Source of the DNA: Pseudomonadota bacterium
Lineage (GTDB): Bacteria > Pseudomonadota > Alphaproteobacteria > Caulobacterales > Caulobacteraceae
DNA: 48,578 nt
Assembly: GCA_019348195.1 (NCBI GenBank)
Contig: JAHWJX010000012.1
Span: 1-48,578 of the forward strand
Direction of reading: 5' to 3'
In this document: positions 1 through 10,751 of the stretch, piece after piece
How the letters are laid out: each line of letters begins with the position of its first letter
Position numbering within the stretch: the stretch's first letter is position 1
Program-made: the position numbers and the translations under genes
Notes under the pieces: generated by a model
Databases searched by the model: none
What the model was told of the DNA's origin: nothing
The model's input: only the letters and a program-made list of their open reading frames with translations

Positions 1-200
1 GTGGACGGGGCGTCCTCGCGTCCCTGGCCCGCGGTCTGGCCGTAGGCCGCTTCGCGGGCAGGAAGGCCGGACGAGCCGGTCTGCGCGGCGGCGCTCGCCG
101 GGAGCGGCGGGCGGCGGATCTGAGCCCAAGGCCCGCCTGCCGAGGCGACCAGACCCGCCGCCGTCAGAGCCGTCGCCGCGGCCAGAACCTTGTGCTGCAT
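1..200 (-). CDS. Secreted protein of unknown function, N-terminal part (cut by left edge)
   Basis: The frame opens with ATG at 198-200 on the minus strand and stays open for 66 codons to the window edge. A purine-rich AGAGGG lies about 8 bases upstream of the ATG. The N-terminus looks like a Sec signal peptide: Met-Gln-His-Lys, then an Ala/Leu/Thr-rich hydrophobic stretch and a likely cleavage after Trp-Ala-Gln at about residue 27. The visible mature part is rich in Ala, Gly, Gln and Pro with no recognisable domain. It starts 54 bases after the secA stop on the same strand, so it may be co-transcribed with secA. Function unknown; the real-gene call rests on the signal peptide, the ribosome-binding site and the open frame. 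Confidence 0.55.
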   Translation of the reverse strand, partial: MQHKVLAAATALTAAGLVASAGGPWAQIRRPPLPASAAAQTGSSGLPAREAAYGQTAGQGREDAPS

Positions 201-254
201 GGATGCACCCTCTTTGGGGAGCGCCCATGCAAGCGGTGAGCCAGCCCCGCCCCG

Positions 255-3020
<2,766 letters not shown>

Positions 3021-3123
3021 CTGGCGTCCACGGGTAAGAGGTCGAGCGCCTGAGTCCGGCGGCTGGGCGACATATGGGGGCGCGCTCGCGCTCGAAAAAC
3101 CGCTCGACTTGCGCGACGGCGGG

Positions 3124-3151
3124 ACTTAAGCAGCGCCGCCAAGCCTGTCAA
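3124..3151 (-). promoter_or_regulatory. Probable housekeeping promoter of secA
   Basis: On the minus strand TTGACAG (ending at 3151) is followed after 13 bases by GCTTAAGT (3131-3124). This resembles the Caulobacter sigma-73 consensus, TTGAC in the -35 region and GCTANAWC in the -10 region with a 10-14 base gap. It would give a leader of roughly 100 bases before the secA ATG. The match is by eye only. Confidence 0.45.
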
Positions 3152-3194
3152 CGCGACGGGGACCCTCCGACCCTTGCCCAAGGACGGGCCGTCC

Positions 3195-4199
3195 ATGCGT
3201 TCACCGCTTCTTTTCGCCTCTGTTTTGATCCTGCTGGGCGCCTGCGATCGCGGAAGCGGGGCGGGCGGCGCTGCGCCCCCGGAGGCAGGGGACACGGCGG
3301 TGGCGCGCGTGGGGGGCAGCGCGATCTACGCTTCCGACGTCAAGCGCGAGGCGGTGGCCCAGGGGCAGATCGGGGCCGGGGAGCCGCTGGACACGTCCTC
3401 GCCCCTGTTCCGACGGCTCCTGGACGAGGTGGTGGACCAGCGGTTGTTGTCGCAGGAAGCGGTGCGGCGCGGGCTGGACGATGATCCGGCGACCCAGCGC
3501 CGGCTGGCGGCGGCCCGGGAGCGGGTGCTGGCCGATACGCTGGTGGAGAATGTGGTCGCCGGCGCCACCAATGAGGCGGCCATCCGCGCGCTCTACGACG
3601 ACACCCAGCGGCTGCAGCGGCGCTCGGAGGAGATCCGCGCACGGCAGATCGTGACGGGCACGGAAGCGGAGGCGCGCACCGTGCTGGGCCAGCTCGCCGC
3701 CGGAGCCTCGTTCGAGCAGCTGGCCATGGAACGCTCCACGGACGCGGCCACCCGGTTCAATGGCGGGGACCTGGGCTATTTCACCCTCGACATCATGCCC
3801 GAGCCCTATGCGGTCGCGCTTCAGGGAGCGGCGGCCGGTCGGGTGGTCGGACCGTTCCGGACGGACGCGGGCTGGGTGCTGCTGCGCATGGAGGACCGGC
3901 GCCCCGAACAGCCCAACACCCTGGAGGAGGTGCGGCCGCAGCTGGTGCGGTTCCTGACTTTCGACCGCATCCGGCAGCTGCTGGAGGAGCTGCGCGGCAA
4001 GGCGGAGATCGACGTGCTGCTTGAAGGCGGCGCACGCACCCAGGAGCCGGCCTCCGCGCCGGGGGCCACGGGAAGAGCGGCCGTTCCACCCCGGCCTGCG
4101 GGGGCCGGGGCGGTGGCTCCGGGCCAGACCGCGCCGGCCCAGACCGCGCCAGCTCAGACGGCGCCGAGCCTCGCCGCACCGGCGAGCCCGCGGCCGTGA
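3195..4199 (+). CDS. Parvulin-type (PpiC) peptidyl-prolyl isomerase lipoprotein
   Basis: Predicted 334-residue periplasmic folding factor. The ATG at 3195 is preferred over a TTG at 3174 because it places a classic lipoprotein signal at the N-terminus, with a Leu-rich core and the lipobox Leu-Gly-Ala-Cys ending at about residue 17. A SurA/PpiD-like N-terminal helical region follows, then a PpiC rotamase domain at about residues 130-240, with the QIVTGTEAEA start, the GGDLGYF turn and the GPFRTDAGWVLLRMED end. The C-terminus is a Pro/Ala/Thr-rich tail with three copies of a TAPAQ-like pentapeptide. It is divergent from secA and overlaps the next gene by 4 bases (GTGA), consistent with a role in handling exported proteins. 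Confidence 0.88.
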   Translation: MRSPLLFASVLILLGACDRGSGAGGAAPPEAGDTAVARVGGSAIYASDVKREAVAQGQIGAGEPLDTSSPLFRRLLDEVVDQRLLSQEAVRRGLDDDPATQRRLAAARERVLADTLVENVVAGATNEAAIRALYDDTQRLQRRSEEIRARQIVTGTEAEARTVLGQLAAGASFEQLAMERSTDAATRFNGGDLGYFTLDIMPEPYAVALQGAAAGRVVGPFRTDAGWVLLRMEDRRPEQPNTLEEVRPQLVRFLTFDRIRQLLEELRGKAEIDVLLEGGARTQEPASAPGATGRAAVPPRPAGAGAVAPGQTAPAQTAPAQTAPSLAAPASPRP

Positions 4200-4969
4200 C
4201 TTCCGAAGCTGCTCCCGCCCTGGTGGTCAGCGGACTGCGCAAGCAGTTCGGGACCAAGCAGGCGGTGAACGACCTGGACCTTACGGTCCGGGCAGGCGAG
4301 CTGTACGCCCTGCTCGGGCCCAACGGCGCGGGCAAGACCACCAGCCTGCGGATGGTGGCGGGGCTGCTGAAGCCCGACGCGGGCACAATCAGCATCTTCG
4401 GCGCCGACCTCGGGCGTGAACCGGCCCGGGCCAAGCAGGTGGTCAGCTGGGTCCCGGACGAGCCCATGCTGTACGACAAGCTGACCGCCCTGGAGCAGTT
4501 GGACTTCGTGGCCGGGCTCTGGGGCGTGGAGTCCAAGCAGGCGCGGGCGCGGGCGGAGCAACTGCTGCGCTGGCTGGATCTATGGGACAACCGCAACCAG
4601 CGATGCGAAAGCTTCTCGCGCGGGATGAAGCAGAAGGCGGCGCTCGCCGCGGCGCTGATCCACCAGCCGCAGCTGTTGATCCTGGACGAGCCCTTGACGG
4701 GGCTGGACGCGGCCGCCGCCCGGCAGGTCAAGGACCTGCTGCAAGCGCGGGTGCGCGACGGGGCGACGGTGATCCTGACCACGCACATCCTGGAGGTGGC
4801 GGAGCGATTGGCCGACCGGATCGGCATCATCCAGGGCGGGCGGCTGTTGGCGCAGGGCACGCTGGACGAGCTGCAGGACACGGCCGGCGGCGGGCGCACG
4901 ACGCTGGAGGATGTCTTCCTGGGCCTGACGGGCGTCCCCTCCCCGCTCGCAGGCGTCGAGGCGGCGTGA
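4196..4969 (+). CDS. ABC transporter ATP-binding protein
   Basis: Cytoplasmic nucleotide-binding subunit (257 residues) of an ABC-2 type exporter. Walker A GPNGAGKTT is at residues 41-49. The signature region reads FSRGMKQK, a variant of LSGGQ, and is followed by Walker B LLILDEPLTGLD and an H-loop in ILTTHILEVAE. The GTG start at 4196 overlaps the stop of the preceding parvulin gene, and the gene's own stop overlaps the GTG of the permease, which implies translational coupling. The substrate cannot be read from the sequence. Confidence 0.93.
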   Translation: MTSEAAPALVVSGLRKQFGTKQAVNDLDLTVRAGELYALLGPNGAGKTTSLRMVAGLLKPDAGTISIFGADLGREPARAKQVVSWVPDEPMLYDKLTALEQLDFVAGLWGVESKQARARAEQLLRWLDLWDNRNQRCESFSRGMKQKAALAAALIHQPQLLILDEPLTGLDAAAARQVKDLLQARVRDGATVILTTHILEVAERLADRIGIIQGGRLLAQGTLDELQDTAGGGRTTLEDVFLGLTGVPSPLAGVEAA

Positions 4970-6483
4970 CGCTGAAGCCGGGGTCCACCGCCTGGCTGCT
5001 GCGCCACGAAGCGCGGCTGAAGTACCGCGGCATGAGCGGAACCAGTCGGGCCTGGACCCTGGGGCTGCTCGGGCTGCTGTTCATGGGCCTGCTGGCGGCG
5101 GGCGTGCCCATGGGCATGCTGCTGAACCATGTGGAAGGGACGCCCACGCGCGCCCTGCTGCTGTGGTCCAGCGCGGGGCTGCTGCTGCTTTTCACGCTGA
5201 TGGTGTCACAGACGCTGTTCTCCTCGGCGATGGCCTTCTACGCCCGCCGGGATCTGGACCTCCTGCTGAGTTCGCCCATTCCGGCGTCCAGGGTGCTGGC
5301 GGCGCGCTGCCTGGCGCTCGCGGCCAACGCCTGCCTGATCCCGCTCTTCCTGGTCACGCCCCCGGCGCTGACCGTTGCGGCCCTGGGCCATCCGGCGTGG
5401 CTGTCCGCGCCCGTGCTCATCGGAGGGTTGGGGCTGCTGGCCGCGACCGTCGGGCTGTGGCTGGCCATGGGGCTGTTCGCGACGCTCGGGCCTCAGCGCA
5501 CGCGGACCGCCTCCCAGGTCCTGTCGGCCATGGCGGGCGCCGCCTTTTTCCTGGCCTCCCAGGCCCGCAACTGGCTGCCGTCCGAACAGGCGGCGGCGGT
5601 CAAGGCGCGGCTGGACGCCTTGCAGGCGTCTCCGGCCCTGGCGCCCGGATCGCCTCTGATCTGGCCGGCGGAAGCCTTGCTGGGCGGGATCGGCTCAGCC
5701 CTGCTGATCGCGACGGCCTCCGCCGTTCTCTTCGCCCTCACTGTCACGGTCTTGGGCCGGCGGTTCGCCGCCAACGCCGCCGCGGGCGCAGGGCGCGATG
5801 CGGTCGCCCGGCCGGCGCGGGGCGGAGCGGCGGCCTTTTCCAACGGCGCATTCCGAGCCACGGTCCGAAAGGAATTGAGGCTCTTGCAGCGCGACCCTGC
5901 GCTGATGAGCCAGGTGCTGCTGCGGCTGTTGTACCTGCTCCCCCTGCTGCTCTTGCTGCTGCGCGAGGGCGGCGAGGGACAGGGCGGCGCGCTGGCGCCG
6001 CTGGCGGCGGCGATCACCTTCATGACCGGCATGCTCGCAGGGAGCCTGGCCTGGGTGACCTCGGCCACGGAGGAGGCCCCCGACTTGCTGGTTTCCTCCC
6101 CATCGCGCCCGGGCCTGCTGCGCCGGGCCAAGCTGACGGCGGCTTTGGTCCCGGTGGCCCTGATCGTGGCCCTGCCCGTGGGCTTTGTGATTACGCGGTT
6201 TCCGCAGGCGGGGCTGGCTCTCGGGCTGAGCTGCGCCGGGGCGGGCCTGTCGGCCGGGCTGATCGCGGTCTGGCTGAGCAAGCCCGGCAGGCGGGCGGAG
6301 TTCAACAAGCGCCGGCATGGGAGCTGGCTGCTGAACGTGGTCCAGACCCTGGTCGACGGGCTTTGGGCCGGAGCCGCCTATCTGGGCGTGGCCTTCGGGC
6401 TGGGCTGGCTCGTCCTCGTGGCTGCGATCGCGGCGGCCGTGACGGCGGTGTTCCGACGCCCGGCGCCTGTCTATGCCTACTAG
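4966..6483 (+). CDS. ABC-2 type exporter permease
   Basis: The integral membrane partner of the preceding ATPase, 505 residues from a GTG at 4966. The reading frame is open further upstream, but that part lies inside the ATPase gene; the GTGA overlap with its stop and the N-terminal sequence LKPGSTAWLLRHEARLKYRG fix the start. About ten or more hydrophobic segments rich in Leu, Ala and Gly are visible, grouped in two halves separated by a charged linker near residues 270-310. It belongs with large ABC-2 permeases of unknown substrate. Its end overlaps the Nudix gene by 11 bases. Confidence 0.85.
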   Translation: MTLKPGSTAWLLRHEARLKYRGMSGTSRAWTLGLLGLLFMGLLAAGVPMGMLLNHVEGTPTRALLLWSSAGLLLLFTLMVSQTLFSSAMAFYARRDLDLLLSSPIPASRVLAARCLALAANACLIPLFLVTPPALTVAALGHPAWLSAPVLIGGLGLLAATVGLWLAMGLFATLGPQRTRTASQVLSAMAGAAFFLASQARNWLPSEQAAAVKARLDALQASPALAPGSPLIWPAEALLGGIGSALLIATASAVLFALTVTVLGRRFAANAAAGAGRDAVARPARGGAAAFSNGAFRATVRKELRLLQRDPALMSQVLLRLLYLLPLLLLLLREGGEGQGGALAPLAAAITFMTGMLAGSLAWVTSATEEAPDLLVSSPSRPGLLRRAKLTAALVPVALIVALPVGFVITRFPQAGLALGLSCAGAGLSAGLIAVWLSKPGRRAEFNKRRHGSWLLNVVQTLVDGLWAGAAYLGVAFGLGWLVLVAAIAAAVTAVFRRPAPVYAY

Positions 6484-6877
6484 GATCCTGCTGGTGGCGG
6501 CCTGCGCCCTGGTCGACGGGGACGGGCGCGTGCTGATCGCCCAGCGGCCGGCGGGAAAGTCGCTGGCGGGCTTGTGGGAGTTTCCCGGCGGCAAGGTCGA
6601 GGAGGGAGAGACGCCGGAAGGGGCGCTGATCCGCGAACTGGCTGAAGAGCTGGGGATCACGGTCAAGGCGGATTGCCTGGCGCCCTTTGTGTTCGCCAGC
6701 CACGGCTATGAGGACTTCCACCTGCTGATGCCGCTTTACCTTTGCCGGCGCTGGGACGGGTTCGCGCAGGCGCGAGAACACGCCGCGCTGAGATGGGTCA
6801 GGCCGGCCGAGCTGGATCGCTGGCCCATGCCGCCGGCCGATGCGCCGCTGGTGGCGTATCTGCGGGATTTCCTTTGA
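6473..6877 (+). CDS. mutT: MutT-like Nudix pyrophosphohydrolase
   Basis: A 134-residue single-domain Nudix hydrolase, probably removing oxidised nucleotides such as 8-oxo-dGTP from the pool. The Nudix box is complete at about residues 39-61: GG, then KVEEGETPEGALIRELAEEL and GI, including the metal-binding REXXEE core. The upstream LWEFPGG and the length match MutT/CTP-pyrophosphohydrolase types. ATG at 6473 lies inside the permease gene. It ends 3 bases before the convergent methyltransferase. The exact substrate is inferred. Confidence 0.88.
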   Translation: MPTRILLVAACALVDGDGRVLIAQRPAGKSLAGLWEFPGGKVEEGETPEGALIRELAEELGITVKADCLAPFVFASHGYEDFHLLMPLYLCRRWDGFAQAREHAALRWVRPAELDRWPMPPADAPLVAYLRDFL

Positions 6878-6880
6878 GCC

Positions 6881-7762
6881 TCATCTTCCCCCCGCCCCAT
6901 GGGAGAGGAAGGGGCTGAGCTTGCGCTTGGGCGCGGGGCGGGGCTGAGCCGCCGCGGGCGCCCAGCCGGTCACGGCGACGATCTCGAAGCTGGCCGGAAC
7001 GCGGCCGTCCGGCAGGCCGAAGCGCTCTTGGTAGAGCTGAAAGGCGCGGGCCAGGACGGGGCGGGTCAGCGGGCGGCGGTCGCGGTCCAGCAGCACATTG
7101 GTCTCTCCCATGCGGCGCAGGTCCTGGAGCAAGCGCAGCGGGTGTTCGTAACGAACAGTGACGCGGTCGACGTCGGTGACGGGAAGCGCGAATCCCGCAC
7201 GTTGGAGCAGGCCGGCGGCGTCCGCGCCGTCGGCGAAGGGAGACACGCGCGGGCCGGCGCCGCCGCGCAGCTCGGCTTCGGCGGCCAGCAGCGATTGGCG
7301 CAGTTCGGTCAGGCTTGCGCCGCCGAAGATGGCGCCCAGGAAGAGGCCGTCGGGCTTCAGCGCGCGGCGGATCTGGATCAGCGCGCCGGGGAGGTCGTTG
7401 GTCCAGTGCAGGGCGAGCAGCGAGACCACCAGGTCGAGGCTGGCGGGGGCGAAGGGAAGGCGCTCCTCGTCCAGCACGAGACGAGGCGCGCTCCGGCCTG
7501 CCAGCATGGGGAGGGACAGGTCGGCCTCGGCCAGGAATTGCAGCTTGGCCGCTGCGGGGCTCCCAGCCAGGGCGGCGGCGAAAGCGCCGGTGCGGGCGCC
7601 CAGCTCCACGGCGCGGTCGAAAGCGCGGGTCACGCTCTCCAGCCGGTCCACTGCGTCCAGGGCGGCGCGTTGCTTCAGAAAGCCGGCCGTGTCGTAATCG
7701 CGCGCGGCGCGGTCCAGCCTGCTGCGGTGCAGGGTGCGGTCGAAGAGGAGCGGCGAGCTCAT
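6881..7762 (-). CDS. SAM-dependent methyltransferase-domain protein (NDUFAF5/BioC-like)
   Basis: A 293-residue protein starting at ATG 7760-7762. The N-terminus LFDRTLHRSRLDRAAR matches the alphaproteobacterial and mitochondrial family that includes NDUFAF5, a complex I assembly factor that hydroxylates an arginine of the NDUFS7 subunit, although the fold is that of a class I methyltransferase. The middle carries RLVLDEERLPFAPASLDLVV and LLALHWTNDLPGALIQIRR, typical of the BioC/NDUFAF5 group. The ending, VPASFEIVAVTGWAP, is also typical. Its ATG shares the tetranucleotide CATG with the start of comF on the other strand. An enzymatic role in complex I assembly is inferred from the family. Confidence 0.82.
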   Translation of the reverse strand: MSSPLLFDRTLHRSRLDRAARDYDTAGFLKQRAALDAVDRLESVTRAFDRAVELGARTGAFAAALAGSPAAAKLQFLAEADLSLPMLAGRSAPRLVLDEERLPFAPASLDLVVSLLALHWTNDLPGALIQIRRALKPDGLFLGAIFGGASLTELRQSLLAAEAELRGGAGPRVSPFADGADAAGLLQRAGFALPVTDVDRVTVRYEHPLRLLQDLRRMGETNVLLDRDRRPLTRPVLARAFQLYQERFGLPDGRVPASFEIVAVTGWAPAAAQPRPAPKRKLSPFLSHGAGGR

Positions 7763-8567
7763 GCGGGGGCTAGATGGTGCGAAAGGGGACGCCGGTCCAC
7801 TTGGGGCCGCCCTGGGGGCCGCCCTGGCCGACGCCCGTCTCGCTGGGTGGGCGCGGCGCGTGGTCGACCTGGCCTTCCCGCCGCAGTGGCTGGACGACCC
7901 CGCGGCGAAAGGTTTGCAGCCGCTGGCGGGCGGGTTGTCGGGCGAGGCCTGGGCGCGGGTGACCTTTCTGGAGGCGCCCTGTTGCGACGGGTGCGGGACC
8001 GCCTTCGCGCACGAGGAGGGCGCAGGCGCGGTCTGCCCGGCCTGCACGGGACGGCGGCGGGCGTTCGCACGGGCGCGGGCGGCCTGTCTGTACGACGAGC
8101 ATTCGCGGGCCTTGATCCTGCAGCTCAAACATGCGGACCGGACGGAGCTGGCGCGCTTGTTTGCGCGCTGGATCGCGCGCTCGGCGGCGGAGCTGGTGGC
8201 GGACGCGGATCTGGTGGCGCCCGTGCCGCTGCACTGGACGCGGATGCTCGAGCGGCGTTGCAACCAGGCCGCCGAGATCGCACGGCCGCTGGCGCGCCAG
8301 GCGGGCGTGAGGTTTGCGCCCGACCTCCTGGTGCGCACCCGGCCGGGCACCCAGGGCGGCAGGTCGGCGGACGGGCGCAGGCGGAGCGTGCGGGGCGCCT
8401 TTGCGGTCCCGGAACGGCGGCGGGTCCTGGCGGTCGGCCGTCGCGTGCTGCTGATCGACGACGTCATGACCACGGGCGCGACAGCCGAGGCCTGCGCCAA
8501 GGCCTTGCTGGCCGCCGGAGCTGCGGCGGTGGATGTGGCCGTGGTGGCCAAGGTGCGGGAACGCTGA
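7761..8567 (+). CDS. comF: ComF family phosphoribosyltransferase-like protein
   Basis: A ComF-type protein, linked to DNA uptake or recombination in naturally competent bacteria but of uncertain role in alphaproteobacteria. It has the N-terminal WARRVVDLAFPPQ segment, then a zinc-ribbon-like pair of Cys motifs (CCDGCG and CPAC), and a C-terminal PRTase motif VLLIDDVMTTGATAEAC. Starting at ATG 7761 gives 268 residues. A GTG at 7734 is possible but would overlap the divergent methyltransferase further, so I prefer 7761. The gene is followed by grxC, a nitrilase and DUF1178, a familiar alphaproteobacterial order. Confidence 0.86.
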   Translation: MRGLDGAKGDAGPLGAALGAALADARLAGWARRVVDLAFPPQWLDDPAAKGLQPLAGGLSGEAWARVTFLEAPCCDGCGTAFAHEEGAGAVCPACTGRRRAFARARAACLYDEHSRALILQLKHADRTELARLFARWIARSAAELVADADLVAPVPLHWTRMLERRCNQAAEIARPLARQAGVRFAPDLLVRTRPGTQGGRSADGRRRSVRGAFAVPERRRVLAVGRRVLLIDDVMTTGATAEACAKALLAAGAAAVDVAVVAKVRER

Positions 8568-8630
8568 CCCCTCCGCGTGCGCTCCCCCCGAAGCGGCCTA
8601 TATCAGCGCCGACCAACACTGGAGTTCACA

Positions 8631-8891
8631 ATGGCCGCCGACGTCACCCTCTACACCAAGCCGGGGTGCCCTTACTGCGCGCGCGCGCTCGGCCTGCTGC
8701 GCGACAAGGGCGTGGAGTTCGAAGAGATCGTGGCCTCCAACGACCCGGAGAAGAAGGCCGAGATGGTGGCGCGCGCGGGCGGCAAGGCCACCTTCCCGCA
8801 GGTCTTCATCGGTGGCCGGCACATCGGCGGATCCGACGACCTGTTGGCTTTGGAGTCGCGCGGCGAGCTGGACGGGTTGCTGTCGGCTTGA
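8631..8891 (+). CDS. grxC: Glutaredoxin 3
   Basis: An 86-residue class I glutaredoxin that reduces disulfides or glutathionylated proteins using glutathione. The dithiol active site CPYC occupies residues 13-16, preceded by VTLYTKPG. The cis-proline region TFPQVFIGG and the glutathione-binding HIGGSDDLLAL are intact. An in-frame upstream extension exists, but ATG 8631 gives the normal family length. The stop overlaps a TTG start of the next gene. Confidence 0.95.
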   Translation: MAADVTLYTKPGCPYCARALGLLRDKGVEFEEIVASNDPEKKAEMVARAGGKATFPQVFIGGRHIGGSDDLLALESRGELDGLLSA

Positions 8892-9709
8892 AGCTTGACG
8901 TTGCGCTGATCCAGACGCGCACGCCGGACACCCACGAGGGCGCCTGGGCTCACCTCGAGCCGCTGATCCGTGAAGCAGCGGCGCGGGGGGCCAAGCTCAT
9001 CCTGACGCCGGAAGCGAGCAACCTTCTCCAGCGCGACCGCGCTGAACTGTTCCGGAGGCTGCGGCCAACGGAGGACGATGCGGTGGTGCGGGGAGCGGTC
9101 GCCCTGGCCCGGACCTTAGACGTGTGGCTGCTCCTGGGCTCGGTGCTCGTGCGTGACGGGGCGGACGGGGCGGTGAACCGCTCCGTCCTGATCGACCCCG
9201 CCGGGCAGGTGGCGGCCACCTATGACAAGATCCACATGTTCGACGTGGATCTGCCAACGGGCGAGCGGCACCGGGAAAGCGCGGCCTACCGTCCGGGCGA
9301 GCGGGCGGTCACGGCCCTGACGCCCTGGGGCGAGCTGGGGCTCAGCATCTGCTACGATCTGCGCTTTCCCCAGCTGTTCCGCCGGTTGGCCCAGGGCGGG
9401 GCGCGGATGATCGCGGTTCCGTCCGCCTTTACGCGCACCACGGGCGAGGCGCACTGGGAGCCGTTGCTGCGGGCTCGCGCCATCGAGAACGGCGCCTTTG
9501 TGCTGGCGCCGGCGCAGGGCGGACAGCACGCGGATGGCCGCGCCACCTGGGGTCGCTCCACCGTGGTCGATCCCTGGGGAACAATCGTAGCCCAGGCGGA
9601 CGGGGACGAGCCCGGGGTGGTCATGGCGCAGTTGGACCTTGAGGCGGTGGAGCGGGTCCGCCGCGCCGTGCCCTCGCTGAGCCATCAACGGGAGTTCGAA
9701 GGTCCGTGA
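8888..9709 (+). CDS. Carbon-nitrogen hydrolase (nitrilase superfamily, Nit1-like amidase)
   Basis: A 273-residue cytoplasmic amidase of the Nit1/deaminated-glutathione amidase type. The catalytic triad is visible as Glu42 (LTPEAS), Lys114 (YDKIHMFDV) and Cys155 (LSICYDLRFP). The frame has no ATG or GTG near the family N-terminus; TTG at 8888, in a TTGA overlap with the grxC stop, gives LKLDVALIQ, which matches the usual first beta strand. In many alphaproteobacteria the same gene follows grxC. Repair of deaminated glutathione is the likely role and fits the glutaredoxin neighbour, but it is an inference. Confidence 0.88.
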   Translation: MKLDVALIQTRTPDTHEGAWAHLEPLIREAAARGAKLILTPEASNLLQRDRAELFRRLRPTEDDAVVRGAVALARTLDVWLLLGSVLVRDGADGAVNRSVLIDPAGQVAATYDKIHMFDVDLPTGERHRESAAYRPGERAVTALTPWGELGLSICYDLRFPQLFRRLAQGGARMIAVPSAFTRTTGEAHWEPLLRARAIENGAFVLAPAQGGQHADGRATWGRSTVVDPWGTIVAQADGDEPGVVMAQLDLEAVERVRRAVPSLSHQREFEGP

Positions 9710-10143
9710 TCCGGTATGCCTTGATGTGCGAGCACGAGCACGGCTTCGAGGCCTGGTTCGGCTCATCGGCGGACTATGACGACCAGGCCGCACGCGGCTT
9801 GGTCGAATGCCCGGTCTGCGCCTCCCCCATAGTGAAGAAGCAAATCATGGCGCCCGCAGTGGCGGGCACGCGCGAGGGTCCCTCTCCCGAGGTCGCCGCC
9901 CGGATGCAGGCGATGATGATGGAGGCCGCCGGCAAGGTGCGCGAGCACGTGGAGAAGACGTTCGAGCACGTGGGCGATCGCTTCGCCCGGGAAGCGCGCG
10001 ACATCCATGAGGGCCTGGCGCCGGACCGCGGCATCTACGGCGAAGCCAGCCCGCGCGAGGTGCGCGAACTGGCTGAGGACGGGATCAAGGTCGCGCCCCT
10101 GCCGGGCGCGCCGGCTCCGAAGCCGAAAGCGGAGCTGAACTAG
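9706..10143 (+). CDS. DUF1178 family protein
   Basis: A 145-residue protein of the DUF1178 family. The N-terminus IRYALMCEHEHGFEAWF carries Cys8 and nearby His residues, and Cys35 and Cys38 (ECPVC) complete a probable zinc site. This is followed by a charged helical middle and a Lys/Pro-rich tail. GTG at 9706 overlaps the stop of the nitrilase gene. Function is unknown; the gene is a constant neighbour of grxC and the nitrilase. Its stop codon lies in the tetranucleotide CTAG shared with the convergent tspO stop. Confidence 0.85.
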   Translation: MIRYALMCEHEHGFEAWFGSSADYDDQAARGLVECPVCASPIVKKQIMAPAVAGTREGPSPEVAARMQAMMMEAAGKVREHVEKTFEHVGDRFAREARDIHEGLAPDRGIYGEASPREVRELAEDGIKVAPLPGAPAPKPKAELN

Positions 10144-10751
10144 GCTCCCGCCATCCGGGCCGCCATCTGGCGGATCTCCGGATCGTTGCGGCGCAGGATC
10201 TCCTCCTGAAGATAGTTGGCGAATGTGACCCAGGCGGCGAGCGGGAGACCCGCAAAAGCCGCGAGGCGGTCGGCGCGCCAGGCTGTGAGCACATAGCCCC
10301 AGGCGCCCAGGAACAGCGCCACGGAGCTGAGCGTCGCGCCTTTCAGATTCTTGTTTCCGAAGAAGAGCTTGGTGAAGGCAGGGATGAGCGTGAGGTTCAG
10401 GCCAAGGAAGCCCAGGGCGCTGTTGCGTTTCACGCCTGAGCGCCGGGTGAGCAGGCGAAAACCGGCGTAGGCGCTGGCCGCCTCGATCAAGGGCCAAACC
10501 ACGCCGAAGACATAGTCGGGCGGGGTGGCCACCGACTTCTCAAGGTTGTGGTACCACCGTTCGGTCTCGGGATCGTCATGGGGCGAACGTTCCGACACGG
10601 CCACCAGAGCGGCTATCCCCACGACCGTCAGCGCGACCACGGCGGCGCTCAGGGGGGGTAGACCGCCCGTCTTATATGGAGTGATGCGCGGCGGGTGCTT
10701 GCGCAGCTCACGGGCGCCTTCGGTCAGCGCCCTGGCCGATGTCCACTTCAT
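10140..10751 (-). CDS. tspO: TspO/MBR family membrane protein
   Basis: A 203-residue membrane protein of the TspO/peripheral benzodiazepine receptor family, which binds porphyrins and affects tetrapyrrole-linked regulation in alphaproteobacteria. About five membrane segments are seen. The family signature runs [20 protein letters not shown] with the following [16 protein letters not shown], and the end [14 protein letters not shown] corresponds to the usual WxxFAxxLN region. The protein has a longer N-terminus (about 45 residues) than short TspO proteins and fewer Trp residues. ATG 10751 overlaps the ubiG stop (ATGA), so it follows ubiG in one transcript. Confidence 0.8.
   Translation of the reverse strand: MKWTSARALTEGARELRKHPPRITPYKTGGLPPLSAAVVALTVVGIAALVAVSERSPHDDPETERWYHNLEKSVATPPDYVFGVVWPLIEAASAYAGFRLLTRRSGVKRNSALGFLGLNLTLIPAFTKLFFGNKNLKGATLSSVALFLGAWGYVLTAWRADRLAAFAGLPLAAWVTFANYLQEEILRRNDPEIRQMAARMAGA

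Noticed and set aside
4582-4965. Upstream in-frame extension of the ABC permease gene.
   Set aside because: It lies wholly inside the ATPase gene in another frame and reads as Arg/Gly/Ala-rich nonsense; the GTGA overlap marks the true start.
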